From positions 123,047-187,046 of the forward strand of contig NZ_BMXB01000005.1 of assembly GCF_014651535.1 (NCBI RefSeq): 64,000 nucleotides of DNA. The letters run 5' to 3'. Under the pieces are notes generated by a model, which was not told the origin of the DNA, made no database searches, and saw only the letters and a program-made list of their open reading frames with translations. Positions 56,498 to 64,000 of this stretch are shown one piece after another. Source of the stretch: Salinimicrobium marinum. GTDB taxonomy: Bacteria > Bacteroidota > Bacteroidia > Flavobacteriales > Flavobacteriaceae. The position numbers and the translations under genes were made by a program. Position 1 is the first letter of the stretch; each line of letters opens with the position of its first letter.

Positions 56498-56543
56498 TTA
56501 TACATCATTTAGATATCATTAGAAAAATCAACAACGTTAAGAG

Positions 56544-58208
56544 ATGAAAAAATTAATAATTGTACTATTTATATTTTTTGCCATTCCCGCTGCAAAGGCA
56601 CAAGACCATTTTTTAAATCCAATCCTGGCCGGCTGGTACCCAGATCCTGCTATAACCGATGACGGAAACGGAAATTTCTATATGGTACATTCCACATTTG
56701 CCTTCTATCCGGGTATTCCGGTGTTTCACAGCACAGATCTGGTAAACTGGAAGCAGGTAGGAAATGTTATTCACAGGCCGGAACAGATAGATTTTGAAGG
56801 ATTCGGAGTTTCCCGGGCTATTTTCGCTCCCGATTTAAGTTATGACCAGGGCACTTTTTACCTTACCTGTACAATGGTAGATGGAAAAGGGAATTTTGTG
56901 ATGACAGCAGAAAACCCTGCAGGACCGTGGTCAGATCCTGTTTGGCTGCCGGAAGTGAGTGGTATAGATCCGGGATTATTTTTTGATGACAACGGAAAAT
57001 CTTACTTGGTTTACAACAGTGAAGCTCCCAATAATGAACCACTATACCAGGGTCACCGCACGATAAGAATGATAGAATTCGACAAAGAAAATCTAAAAAC
57101 TATTGGTGATAATAGAATACTCGTGAATGGAGGGGTTGATATCTCTACAGAACCGGTTTGGGCTGAAGGTCCCAGGATTTATAAACTTAACGGCTATTAT
57201 TATTTGATGACTGCTGAAGGCGGAACCGCTGTTAACCATTCTGAAATGATCTACAGGAACAGGAACATAGATGATGAATTTATACCGTACGAAGAAAATC
57301 CTATCTTAACCCAGCGTCATCTGGATCCCGACCGGGAGAATCCAATTACCTCTGCCGGACATGCCGATATTATGCAGCACCCTAATGGCGACTGGTACGG
57401 AATTTTCCTGGCGGTAAGACCATATGAAGGTGATTTATATAATACAGGGCGTGAAACTTTTCTTACTCCTGTAAAATGGGTAGATGACTGGCCAGTCTTC
57501 GATCTTGATGGAGAGGAAATAAAATACTCGTACCCACTACCGGAAGGAGTAAAAATAGACAGCACATTACCTCCCCTAAACGGAAACTTTACCTACGAAG
57601 AAAATTTCAGCGACAGTATCCTGCCACTAAAATGGATTATGCTGAGAAATCCGGAATCACAGTGGTATGACCTCAGCAAAAACGAAGAAGGTATCCTTAT
57701 AAAAACCCGTCCCGAAACAGTGGAAGGAGATAAAAATCCGAGTTTCTTAGGGCACCGTCAGCAACATTTAAAGGGAGAAGCTTCCATTGCTATAAACTTT
57801 AAAGCCGGGAATGAAAAAGAAAAAGCCGGTTTACTGGCATTTCAAAATGAAACACATTATTTCTACGCCGCCATATCATCCAGAAATAATACTCCTGTAG
57901 TTCAATTACATAAAGGAGAAGAACTTTTAGAATCCATTCCCTTAGAGACCAACTCTGAGGAAATTGAACTAAAAATGACTTTTGATGATGATGTTTACTC
58001 CTTTCATTACAAAACAGGCGAACAGTGGAAGAACCTTGGGCAGGAATTAGACGGTGAATTCCTGAGCACAAATGTGGCCGGCGGATTTGTGGGCGTCACA
58101 GTTGGTCCTTACACTACTTCTACTTATGAAGAAAGCGAAAACGAGGCATTCATAAGGTGGTTTAAATACAAAGGTGATGACGATGTTTATAAAGAAATTA
58201 AAAATTAA
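56544..58208 (+). CDS. GH43 beta-xylosidase/arabinofuranosidase with C-terminal beta-sandwich
   Basis: A 554-residue exported enzyme; signal peptide ends at AKAQ (residue 19). N-terminal propeller with ILAGWYPDPAI, GIDPGLFFDDNGKSYLVY and WAEGPRIYKLNGYYYLM supplying the two Asp and the Glu. The C-terminal half from about residue 345 is the concanavalin-like beta-sandwich (EKAGLLAFQNETHYFY) common in XynB-type GH43 enzymes. It likely trims xylose from oligosaccharides in the periplasm, alongside GH3. Confidence 0.92.
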   Translation: MKKLIIVLFIFFAIPAAKAQDHFLNPILAGWYPDPAITDDGNGNFYMVHSTFAFYPGIPVFHSTDLVNWKQVGNVIHRPEQIDFEGFGVSRAIFAPDLSYDQGTFYLTCTMVDGKGNFVMTAENPAGPWSDPVWLPEVSGIDPGLFFDDNGKSYLVYNSEAPNNEPLYQGHRTIRMIEFDKENLKTIGDNRILVNGGVDISTEPVWAEGPRIYKLNGYYYLMTAEGGTAVNHSEMIYRNRNIDDEFIPYEENPILTQRHLDPDRENPITSAGHADIMQHPNGDWYGIFLAVRPYEGDLYNTGRETFLTPVKWVDDWPVFDLDGEEIKYSYPLPEGVKIDSTLPPLNGNFTYEENFSDSILPLKWIMLRNPESQWYDLSKNEEGILIKTRPETVEGDKNPSFLGHRQQHLKGEASIAINFKAGNEKEKAGLLAFQNETHYFYAAISSRNNTPVVQLHKGEELLESIPLETNSEEIELKMTFDDDVYSFHYKTGEQWKNLGQELDGEFLSTNVAGGFVGVTVGPYTTSTYEESENEAFIRWFKYKGDDDVYKEIKN

Positions 58209-58291
58209 AGTCTGAAGATTTAAATCAGCTCTCCTTCAGAACAAAACCCAGTAACTGAAAGGACTCTATGGATCCCTAAAATAATTTGAAT

Positions 58292-59452
58292 ATGCGAGTC
58301 AGCAAACCTTCCATCCTGTTAAGTCTCTGTTTTTGCATGAGCTTTTTCTCTGCGAAACCACAATTAGCTTCAGAAAATGATTCTTTGAATACTAAGAATG
58401 AGCTTCAAGTGGAGTTTAAGGAAGCCTACAAAGATAAGTTCCATATAGGTACCGCTTTAAACACCAGGCAAATAATGGGTGGAGAGCCGGGAGCCATGCA
58501 AGTGGTAAAACAGCATTTCAATTCTATTGTAGCAGAAAATTGCATGAAAAGCAGCCGGATTCAACCAGAAGAGGGAGAGTTTGACTTTTCTATTGCCGAT
58601 AAATTTGTAGAATTCGGGGAGCAGAATGATATGCATATTCATGGCCACACGCTCATTTGGCATTCGCAGGCTCCAGAGTGGTTTTTTCTTGATAAGGATG
58701 GGAATACGGTTTCCAGAGAGGTACTTATCCAGCGAATGAAAGATCATATCTTTACTGTTGCAGGTCGTTACAAGGAACGCATCCATTCCTGGGATGTGGT
58801 GAATGAAGCTATTCTTGATGACGGCAGTTTCCGGAAGAGTAAATTTTATGAAATTATTGGAGAAGACTTCGTAAAACTTGCTTTTCTGTATGCTCATGAG
58901 GCCGATCCAACGGCAAAGTTATTCTACAACGACTACTCTATGTCTAATCCCAAAAAGCGGGAAGGGGTGGTGAAAATGGTTCAGAAACTCAAGGAAGAAG
59001 GTGTTCCTATTTCAGGTATTGGAATGCAGGGACATATAGGCATTAATCATCCAGGCCTGGAGGAGTTTGAAAAAAGCATAGTGGCCTTCGGAAATTTTGG
59101 AGAGGTAATGATCACCGAACTTGACTTAAGTGTTTTACCCTCACCATGGGGTGATGCCGGCGCCGAAATTTCCAAAAATTTTGAATATAAAGATGAAATG
59201 AATCCTTTTCCTAATGGCTTACCTCAGGAAGTTCAGCAGGAATTTAGCCAAAGGTATCTGGAATTCATGAAGCTGTTTTTAAAACATCAAAATACCATTT
59301 CCAGAGTTGCTTTTTGGGGAGTAAATGATGGCAATTCCTGGAAGAACAACTGGCCGATTAGAGGGAGAACAGATTATCCGTTACTCTTTGACAGACAGAA
59401 CAATCCAAAACCTGTATTGGAAGATATTATTCGGTTACCGGGAAAAAACTAA
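58292..59452 (+). CDS. GH10 endo-1,4-beta-xylanase, exported
   Basis: 386 residues from ATG 58292; an in-frame TTG two codons earlier is less likely. The signal peptide is MRVSKPSILLSLCFCMSFFS without a clear lipobox. Catalytic Glu residues are in WDVVNEAIL (about residue 172) and ITELDLSVL (about residue 276); HTLIWHSQ and GMQGHIG line the cleft. It differs from the lipidated GH10 at 27514 in its N-terminus and may act in the periplasm on imported oligosaccharides. Confidence 0.95.
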   Translation: MRVSKPSILLSLCFCMSFFSAKPQLASENDSLNTKNELQVEFKEAYKDKFHIGTALNTRQIMGGEPGAMQVVKQHFNSIVAENCMKSSRIQPEEGEFDFSIADKFVEFGEQNDMHIHGHTLIWHSQAPEWFFLDKDGNTVSREVLIQRMKDHIFTVAGRYKERIHSWDVVNEAILDDGSFRKSKFYEIIGEDFVKLAFLYAHEADPTAKLFYNDYSMSNPKKREGVVKMVQKLKEEGVPISGIGMQGHIGINHPGLEEFEKSIVAFGNFGEVMITELDLSVLPSPWGDAGAEISKNFEYKDEMNPFPNGLPQEVQQEFSQRYLEFMKLFLKHQNTISRVAFWGVNDGNSWKNNWPIRGRTDYPLLFDRQNNPKPVLEDIIRLPGKN

Positions 59453-59541
59453 AACCAAGGTGGGAAAAGGAAAAAATAAAACAATCCAGTGGTAATCTCT
59501 TCGTCCATGGGTTATTTTCGTATTTTTCAAAACGAAATATA

Positions 59542-62500
59542 TTGATTTCCAAAGCGTTACTTCATAAAATATTCGAAAACAGAAAATTTCAGAAACAAAT
59601 TAATTTGAATACCCATATTAAAATATTACTTCTTTTTACACTAGGACTAATTTTGTCAGCGATTGAGGTTACTGGCCAGGAAAAGCAGTTCCCCGAATAT
59701 CGTTTTGGAACGCTGAACAGAATTCCTACACAACGGGCTGTAGCTACTTTTTCTCAGGATCAACAGGGATTTATGTGGATGGGCACCAATGGCCTTGGTC
59801 TCAATAAATACAACGGACTGGATTATACTTCTTACCAGTTTAAGGAAAGCGATAGTACTAGTATAAGCAATTCTCTCATTCACATTACCTATGTAGATAA
59901 ACAGAACAGGCTATGGGTAGGTACCGAAACAGGGCTAGACCTGTATAACAGAGAACTGGATAATTTTATTCATGTGAATATTCTGGGAATACCGGGGAGT
60001 AACAGCATTTCTGTCCATGCTATTCATGAGACCAAAACCGGAGATATTCTTGTAGGCACACATCAATACGGATTGTTTAAAATAAATCCTTCCACTCTTG
60101 AGGCTTCCGCTGTCAACATCGAAGGCATCCAGGAAGTCAGGAATTTTTTAATCAACAACATTACCTTTTTTGACAATAGGATTCTTGTGGGAACAGATTT
60201 AGGCCTTTTTGAATATGATCCAGAAGCGAACCTGTTAGATCCACTTGAATTCATCACTTTTAATGGCAGGGAAAAGATCACTGCCAACGTTCAAAGTACC
60301 CTTGTGGACAGCAAAGGAACTATTTGGCTGGGCACCACCAATACCGGCGTGTATAAAGTTGATGGTAATGAAAACGGGCGTTATGTTATAGAGCATTTCC
60401 AAATTTCCTCCAAAAGAACCTTATCAATTTTAGAAACGCCACGTCAAACAATTTTATGCGGAACAGAAAATGACGGAATGTTTGAGCTTAACAGGAAAGG
60501 GAATATTTTAAATCATTACCTGAATAATAAATTTGATGATAATGGTATAAAATCCAACTCTATCTGGTCTTTATTCCTGGACGATCAGGAACGTATCTGG
60601 ATTGGATATTATAACAACGGCGTAGGAGTTTACGACGAACTGTATGATAAGTTTGAAGACATAGAAAGCACTCCGAATAATCCCAATTCTTTGCAATCAA
60701 GTTCTGTCACCGGAATCCTCAAGGATGAACAAGGCAGGTTATGGATTGGTATGGATGGTGGAGGAATAGATGTATACGATCCAAAAACCGACTCTTTCAC
60801 CCATTTGTTAAACAACGAAAATAACATTGCAAACGGCCTTGTCTCTCCAGATGTTCAAACTCTTTTCATGGACACTAAAGGAAATATTTGGGCAGGAACC
60901 TGGGACTACGGAATTTACTTTCTGAAAAAGGGATCTAAATCCTTTATCAATTATTCTGTTCAAAACACCAATGGCGAAATGGCCACCAACAGGATTTTAA
61001 GTTTTTCTGAAGATTCCAAAGGAACTATCTGGATTGGCACTTTTTCGCGAGGGATACAATCCTTCGATCCGGATACTAAAAGATTTTCCATTTATGATCA
61101 GGAGCCTTTTTTTTCAAAAAGGATAAGCTATAGTGATGTAAGAAGAGTTTATGTGGATAGTCAGGATTACATCTGGATAGGCGGAAACGAAGGCTTGTTT
61201 AAATTTAAAGTAGAAAACGGAAATTTTGACCTCGAGGTGATGTCGCCGAGATTTTACAAGAATACCGGAAACGAGTTTTACAACAGTCAGATTTTAGATA
61301 TATATGAAGATTCTTCCAAAACAATATGGATAGGAACAGATGGATCGGGTCTTTGTAAATATGACATGAAAGAAGATTCCTTTTCTTGGTTAAAACCTGA
61401 AAGCGGATTCAATAAAGTTACCGTGTCCTCCATTATTCAGGACAATGAAGGCTCCATCTGGGCTGCGGGTAACAATGGATTAACTAAAATAGACAGGAGC
61501 GAGAACATCCTTAAGAACTTTTCAAGTAATGATGGCTTGCTTAGTAATGACTTCAATAATCAATCTGTTTATAAAGACCGTAATGGAACATTATTTTTTG
61601 GCTCGTATGAAGGCATTAATTACTTTGATCCTGAAGAACTAGCGATCAACAAAAATCCTTCAACCATTTATTTTACCGATTTCAAGATTTTTAATCAGCC
61701 TGTTGCCCCAGCAAAAGAAGACTCACCTCTGGAAAAAGTTATTGCTGAAACCAATAAAATCACTCTTAACCATTCCCAATCCGTATTCACTATAGATTTT
61801 GCAGCAATAGATTTTACGAGACCCGAGAAAATTCTGTTCGCCTACTACCTGGAAGGTTTTGAAGATGACTGGAACTATGTGGAGCATACCCGCAGCGCCA
61901 CCTATACGAATCTTCCTGCGGGAAATTACACGTTCAAGGTAAAAGCTACCAACAGTGATGGCGTGTGGGAAGTTGACCCCACAACACTTCAAATTTCGAT
62001 ACTTAAGCCCTGGTGGTTTACAAATCTTGCAATTTTATGCTATGTTTTGATATTTCTGGGTATTTGTCACATCTCATTTCGCTTTATAAATTCTCGAATA
62101 AAAACAAAGCGTGCCATAGAACAGGAAAGAGCAAGGCATCTTCATGAAGAAGCACTCAACGATAAAAAAATCCAGTTTTTCACCAATATATCTCATGAAT
62201 TCAGGACACCACTTACTCTTATCTCGAGTCCCTTACAAGATATTCTACAGGAAAACACACTTCCGGAGAAAATAAAGGTTAAGCTCAAGACGATCAACAA
62301 AAATACCATTCGGTTAAAACGGCTTATCGATGAGCTCATGGATTTCAGGAAACTTCAGGCAGATAAAATCCCGCTGAATATTAGCTCTTTTGATATCATT
62401 GGCCTTATAAACGAAAGCATTGATTATTTTAAAGAAGAAGCGCAACAGCGAAATATTGTTTTATCAATAGAGTCAGAAGGTAATATTTCAGTAGTATGGG

Positions 62501-63732
62501 CCGATAAAAGCAAGCTGGAAAAGATCTTTTTTAACATTCTTTCCAATGCTTTTAAAAGCACACCCAACAACGGGATCATCACAGTAGCTGTTGCCAGAAG
62601 AGAAGATTATATTTTTAAACTTATTGATAATAAGGTGCCCCTGGAAGCCCTCGAGATAAGTATTGAAGATACCGGCAAAGGAATTCATCCAGATGAACTC
62701 ACTAAAATCTTTGACAGGTTTTACCAGATTAAAGAACGCAATGAACAATACTACAGCGGTACAGGGATAGGTCTGGAGGTTGTACGTAGTTTTGTGGAGC
62801 TGCATGGAGGAGATATAGATGTGGAAAGCGAAATAGGGGTAGGGACTAAATTCAGGATCCTTCTGCCTGTGAATGGAGAACATTATGATGCTACAGAAAT
62901 TTCGAGTCAAGATGCGACACACCGTCCTGCTAAACCTGAATTCCGGGAGATTTCAAAGCTGGAAAATGTGGACCAGCTCCAAAAAACGTTGTTGATCGTG
63001 GAGGATAACCTGGAGCTGAGAACCTATCTTAAGCAGGAACTTAGTGCCGATTATAAAGTTGTGGTGGCCGAAGATGGGCGTGAAGGATTAGAAAAGGCCA
63101 AAAGATATATGCCCGATGTTGTGATTACCGATGTCATAATGCCGGAAATGGATGGGATAGAATTCTGTTCTGCACTTAAAAAAGATCTGAAGACAAGTCA
63201 CATTCCGGTGTTAATGCTTACAGCTAAAGCACAAACAGATGACTTGGTAGAAGGTTTTGAAGCAGGCGCAGATGTTTATCTAAATAAGCCGTTCGAGATG
63301 AAGATCATGCGGAGTCAGTTAAAACAGCTTATTTCGAACAGGGCACTTCTATTTTCCAAATACATGGGAGATTTCAATAAAACTGAAATTGAACCCAATT
63401 CCACTTCACTTGACCAGCAGTTCATTCTGGAAATCATCAAGTATACCCAGGAAAATATTAAGGAAACAAATCTTAATGTAGAGAAACTTGCCGATGAATT
63501 CAGCCTTAGCAGAAGTCAGCTTTACAGAAAGATTAAAACTCTAACAGGGCTCACTGCCAATGAACTAATCCGGAAGATACGGCTGGAACGCGCCAAAGAA
63601 CTTCTTGAAGAAAGCAGTGCACCTTCGGTTAGTGAAATTAGCTATAATGTAGGTTTTTCATCTCCCTCCTATTTTTCGAAATGTTTTAAGGCCCATTTTG
63701 GGGTCCTTCCGAAGGAAGTTAAAGACGAATAA
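59542..63732 (+). CDS. Hybrid two-component system sensor/regulator (HTCS)
   Basis: A 1396-residue one-protein two-component system. Order: signal/TM segment (about 26-46), about fourteen two-component-propeller repeats (for example WMGTNGLGLNKYNG), Y_Y_Y domain (about 740-820), transmembrane helix (about 825-850), His kinase with phospho-acceptor in ISHEFRTP (His885), ATPase with DTGKGI and GTGIGLEVV, receiver with Asp1197 in TDVIMPEMDG, and a C-terminal AraC helix-turn-helix. All phosphorelay residues are present. The only start that gives a signal segment is TTG 59542. It probably senses a xylan oligosaccharide in the periplasm and activates this locus. Confidence 0.95.
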   Translation: MISKALLHKIFENRKFQKQINLNTHIKILLLFTLGLILSAIEVTGQEKQFPEYRFGTLNRIPTQRAVATFSQDQQGFMWMGTNGLGLNKYNGLDYTSYQFKESDSTSISNSLIHITYVDKQNRLWVGTETGLDLYNRELDNFIHVNILGIPGSNSISVHAIHETKTGDILVGTHQYGLFKINPSTLEASAVNIEGIQEVRNFLINNITFFDNRILVGTDLGLFEYDPEANLLDPLEFITFNGREKITANVQSTLVDSKGTIWLGTTNTGVYKVDGNENGRYVIEHFQISSKRTLSILETPRQTILCGTENDGMFELNRKGNILNHYLNNKFDDNGIKSNSIWSLFLDDQERIWIGYYNNGVGVYDELYDKFEDIESTPNNPNSLQSSSVTGILKDEQGRLWIGMDGGGIDVYDPKTDSFTHLLNNENNIANGLVSPDVQTLFMDTKGNIWAGTWDYGIYFLKKGSKSFINYSVQNTNGEMATNRILSFSEDSKGTIWIGTFSRGIQSFDPDTKRFSIYDQEPFFSKRISYSDVRRVYVDSQDYIWIGGNEGLFKFKVENGNFDLEVMSPRFYKNTGNEFYNSQILDIYEDSSKTIWIGTDGSGLCKYDMKEDSFSWLKPESGFNKVTVSSIIQDNEGSIWAAGNNGLTKIDRSENILKNFSSNDGLLSNDFNNQSVYKDRNGTLFFGSYEGINYFDPEELAINKNPSTIYFTDFKIFNQPVAPAKEDSPLEKVIAETNKITLNHSQSVFTIDFAAIDFTRPEKILFAYYLEGFEDDWNYVEHTRSATYTNLPAGNYTFKVKATNSDGVWEVDPTTLQISILKPWWFTNLAILCYVLIFLGICHISFRFINSRIKTKRAIEQERARHLHEEALNDKKIQFFTNISHEFRTPLTLISSPLQDILQENTLPEKIKVKLKTINKNTIRLKRLIDELMDFRKLQADKIPLNISSFDIIGLINESIDYFKEEAQQRNIVLSIESEGNISVVWADKSKLEKIFFNILSNAFKSTPNNGIITVAVARREDYIFKLIDNKVPLEALEISIEDTGKGIHPDELTKIFDRFYQIKERNEQYYSGTGIGLEVVRSFVELHGGDIDVESEIGVGTKFRILLPVNGEHYDATEISSQDATHRPAKPEFREISKLENVDQLQKTLLIVEDNLELRTYLKQELSADYKVVVAEDGREGLEKAKRYMPDVVITDVIMPEMDGIEFCSALKKDLKTSHIPVLMLTAKAQTDDLVEGFEAGADVYLNKPFEMKIMRSQLKQLISNRALLFSKYMGDFNKTEIEPNSTSLDQQFILEIIKYTQENIKETNLNVEKLADEFSLSRSQLYRKIKTLTGLTANELIRKIRLERAKELLEESSAPSVSEISYNVGFSSPSYFSKCFKAHFGVLPKEVKDE

Positions 63733-64000
63733 CATCTTTCTGTCAAACTACAAGCTTACATGCTTCTGAATTACAAATTTGGGTTCTTCTGAAGGATCTT
63801 AAATTCAGTAATTTTTTCAGGAGAGAATTTAACTAGCTATATAAACTGAAGATTTTTATTTGATAAAAGCAGAAATAAAAAATACCGGGCGTTGTACGAG
63901 GGCACTGAAAAACTATCTCTTTTGAGGTAATTTTATGAAAGCGATCAAGCAAAAAAGTATTTTTGACTTGGTCGCTTTTTTTGTGGGTGATTTTTTGAGC
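63733..64000. other. Gene-free window edge with long hairpin and IS-like end
   Basis: No supported gene. At 63938-63982 a long hairpin pairs AAAGCGATCAAGCAAAAA with TTTTTGACTTGGTCGCTTT (one mismatch and one bulge) and ends in T7, so it can act as a terminator. The bases before it (GGGCACTGAAAAACT at 63899) look like the end of an insertion sequence or MITE, but without the other end in view this is only a suspicion. Confidence 0.35.

Noticed and set aside
1..64000. CRISPR array, tRNA, rRNA, replication origin or prophage
   Set aside because: No regularly spaced direct repeats, no cloverleaf or rRNA-like segment, no DnaA-box cluster and no phage genes were seen.

Overview
This window reads as chromosome of a marine-type member of the Bacteroidota, most likely family Flavobacteriaceae (Gramella/Salegentibacter/Zunongwangia/Salinimicrobium neighbourhood). 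The evidence is a SusC/SusD pair, a hybrid two-component sensor of the Bacteroidetes polysaccharide type, lipoproteins with a short lipobox, AT-rich spacers, and promoters of the Bacteroidetes form (TTTG about 20 bases before TAnnTTTG) in place of sigma70 boxes. No tRNA, rRNA, CRISPR array or complete insertion sequence was seen.

Left third (1-15.7 kb): central carbon metabolism that looks fermentative. A leftward operon carries methylmalonyl-CoA epimerase and the subunits of a biotin-dependent, sodium-pumping methylmalonyl-CoA decarboxylase (alpha, gamma, biotin carrier, and a beta subunit cut by the window edge). Divergent from it are the two methylmalonyl-CoA mutase subunits and a CoA-transferase, then the three-subunit succinate dehydrogenase/fumarate reductase, and then leftward PEP carboxykinase and a universal stress protein. 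Together they cover most of the PEP to oxaloacetate, fumarate to succinate, succinyl-CoA to propionyl-CoA route.

Middle (15.9-24.5 kb): mixed housekeeping and accessory genes: LpxH-like pyrophosphatase, an MhqO/MhqD-like dioxygenase-hydrolase pair, QueD, a 2-oxoglutarate oxygenase, four tiny single-pass membrane proteins, a crotonase, a MATE exporter and an SMP-30-like lipoprotein. Several palindromic repeats sit in the spacers.

Right part (24.6-63.7 kb): a large glucuronoxylan utilisation locus. A leftward operon (GH67, SDR, UxuA, GH10, GH115) and a rightward operon (GH3, UxaC, KdgK, KdgA, TRAP DctPQM) diverge from a shared control region with one LacI/PurR-type operator. A LacI regulator closes this block. 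A Nudix-type regulator diverges from the xylose operon (sugar porter, XylB, XylA). SusC/SusD diverge from GH43, acetylesterase, GH43, GH10 and the hybrid sensor. The SusC promoter carries an exact second copy of the same 16-base operator, tying both arms into one regulon.

Taken together: surface binding and xylanases release xylo- and aldouronic oligosaccharides; GH67/GH115/GH43/GH3 and an esterase trim them; xylose enters through XylA/XylB and glucuronate through UxaC, SDR, UxuA, KdgK and KdgA to pyruvate and triose phosphate. The left third could dispose of the resulting carbon and electrons as propionate when oxygen is short. That last link is inference.
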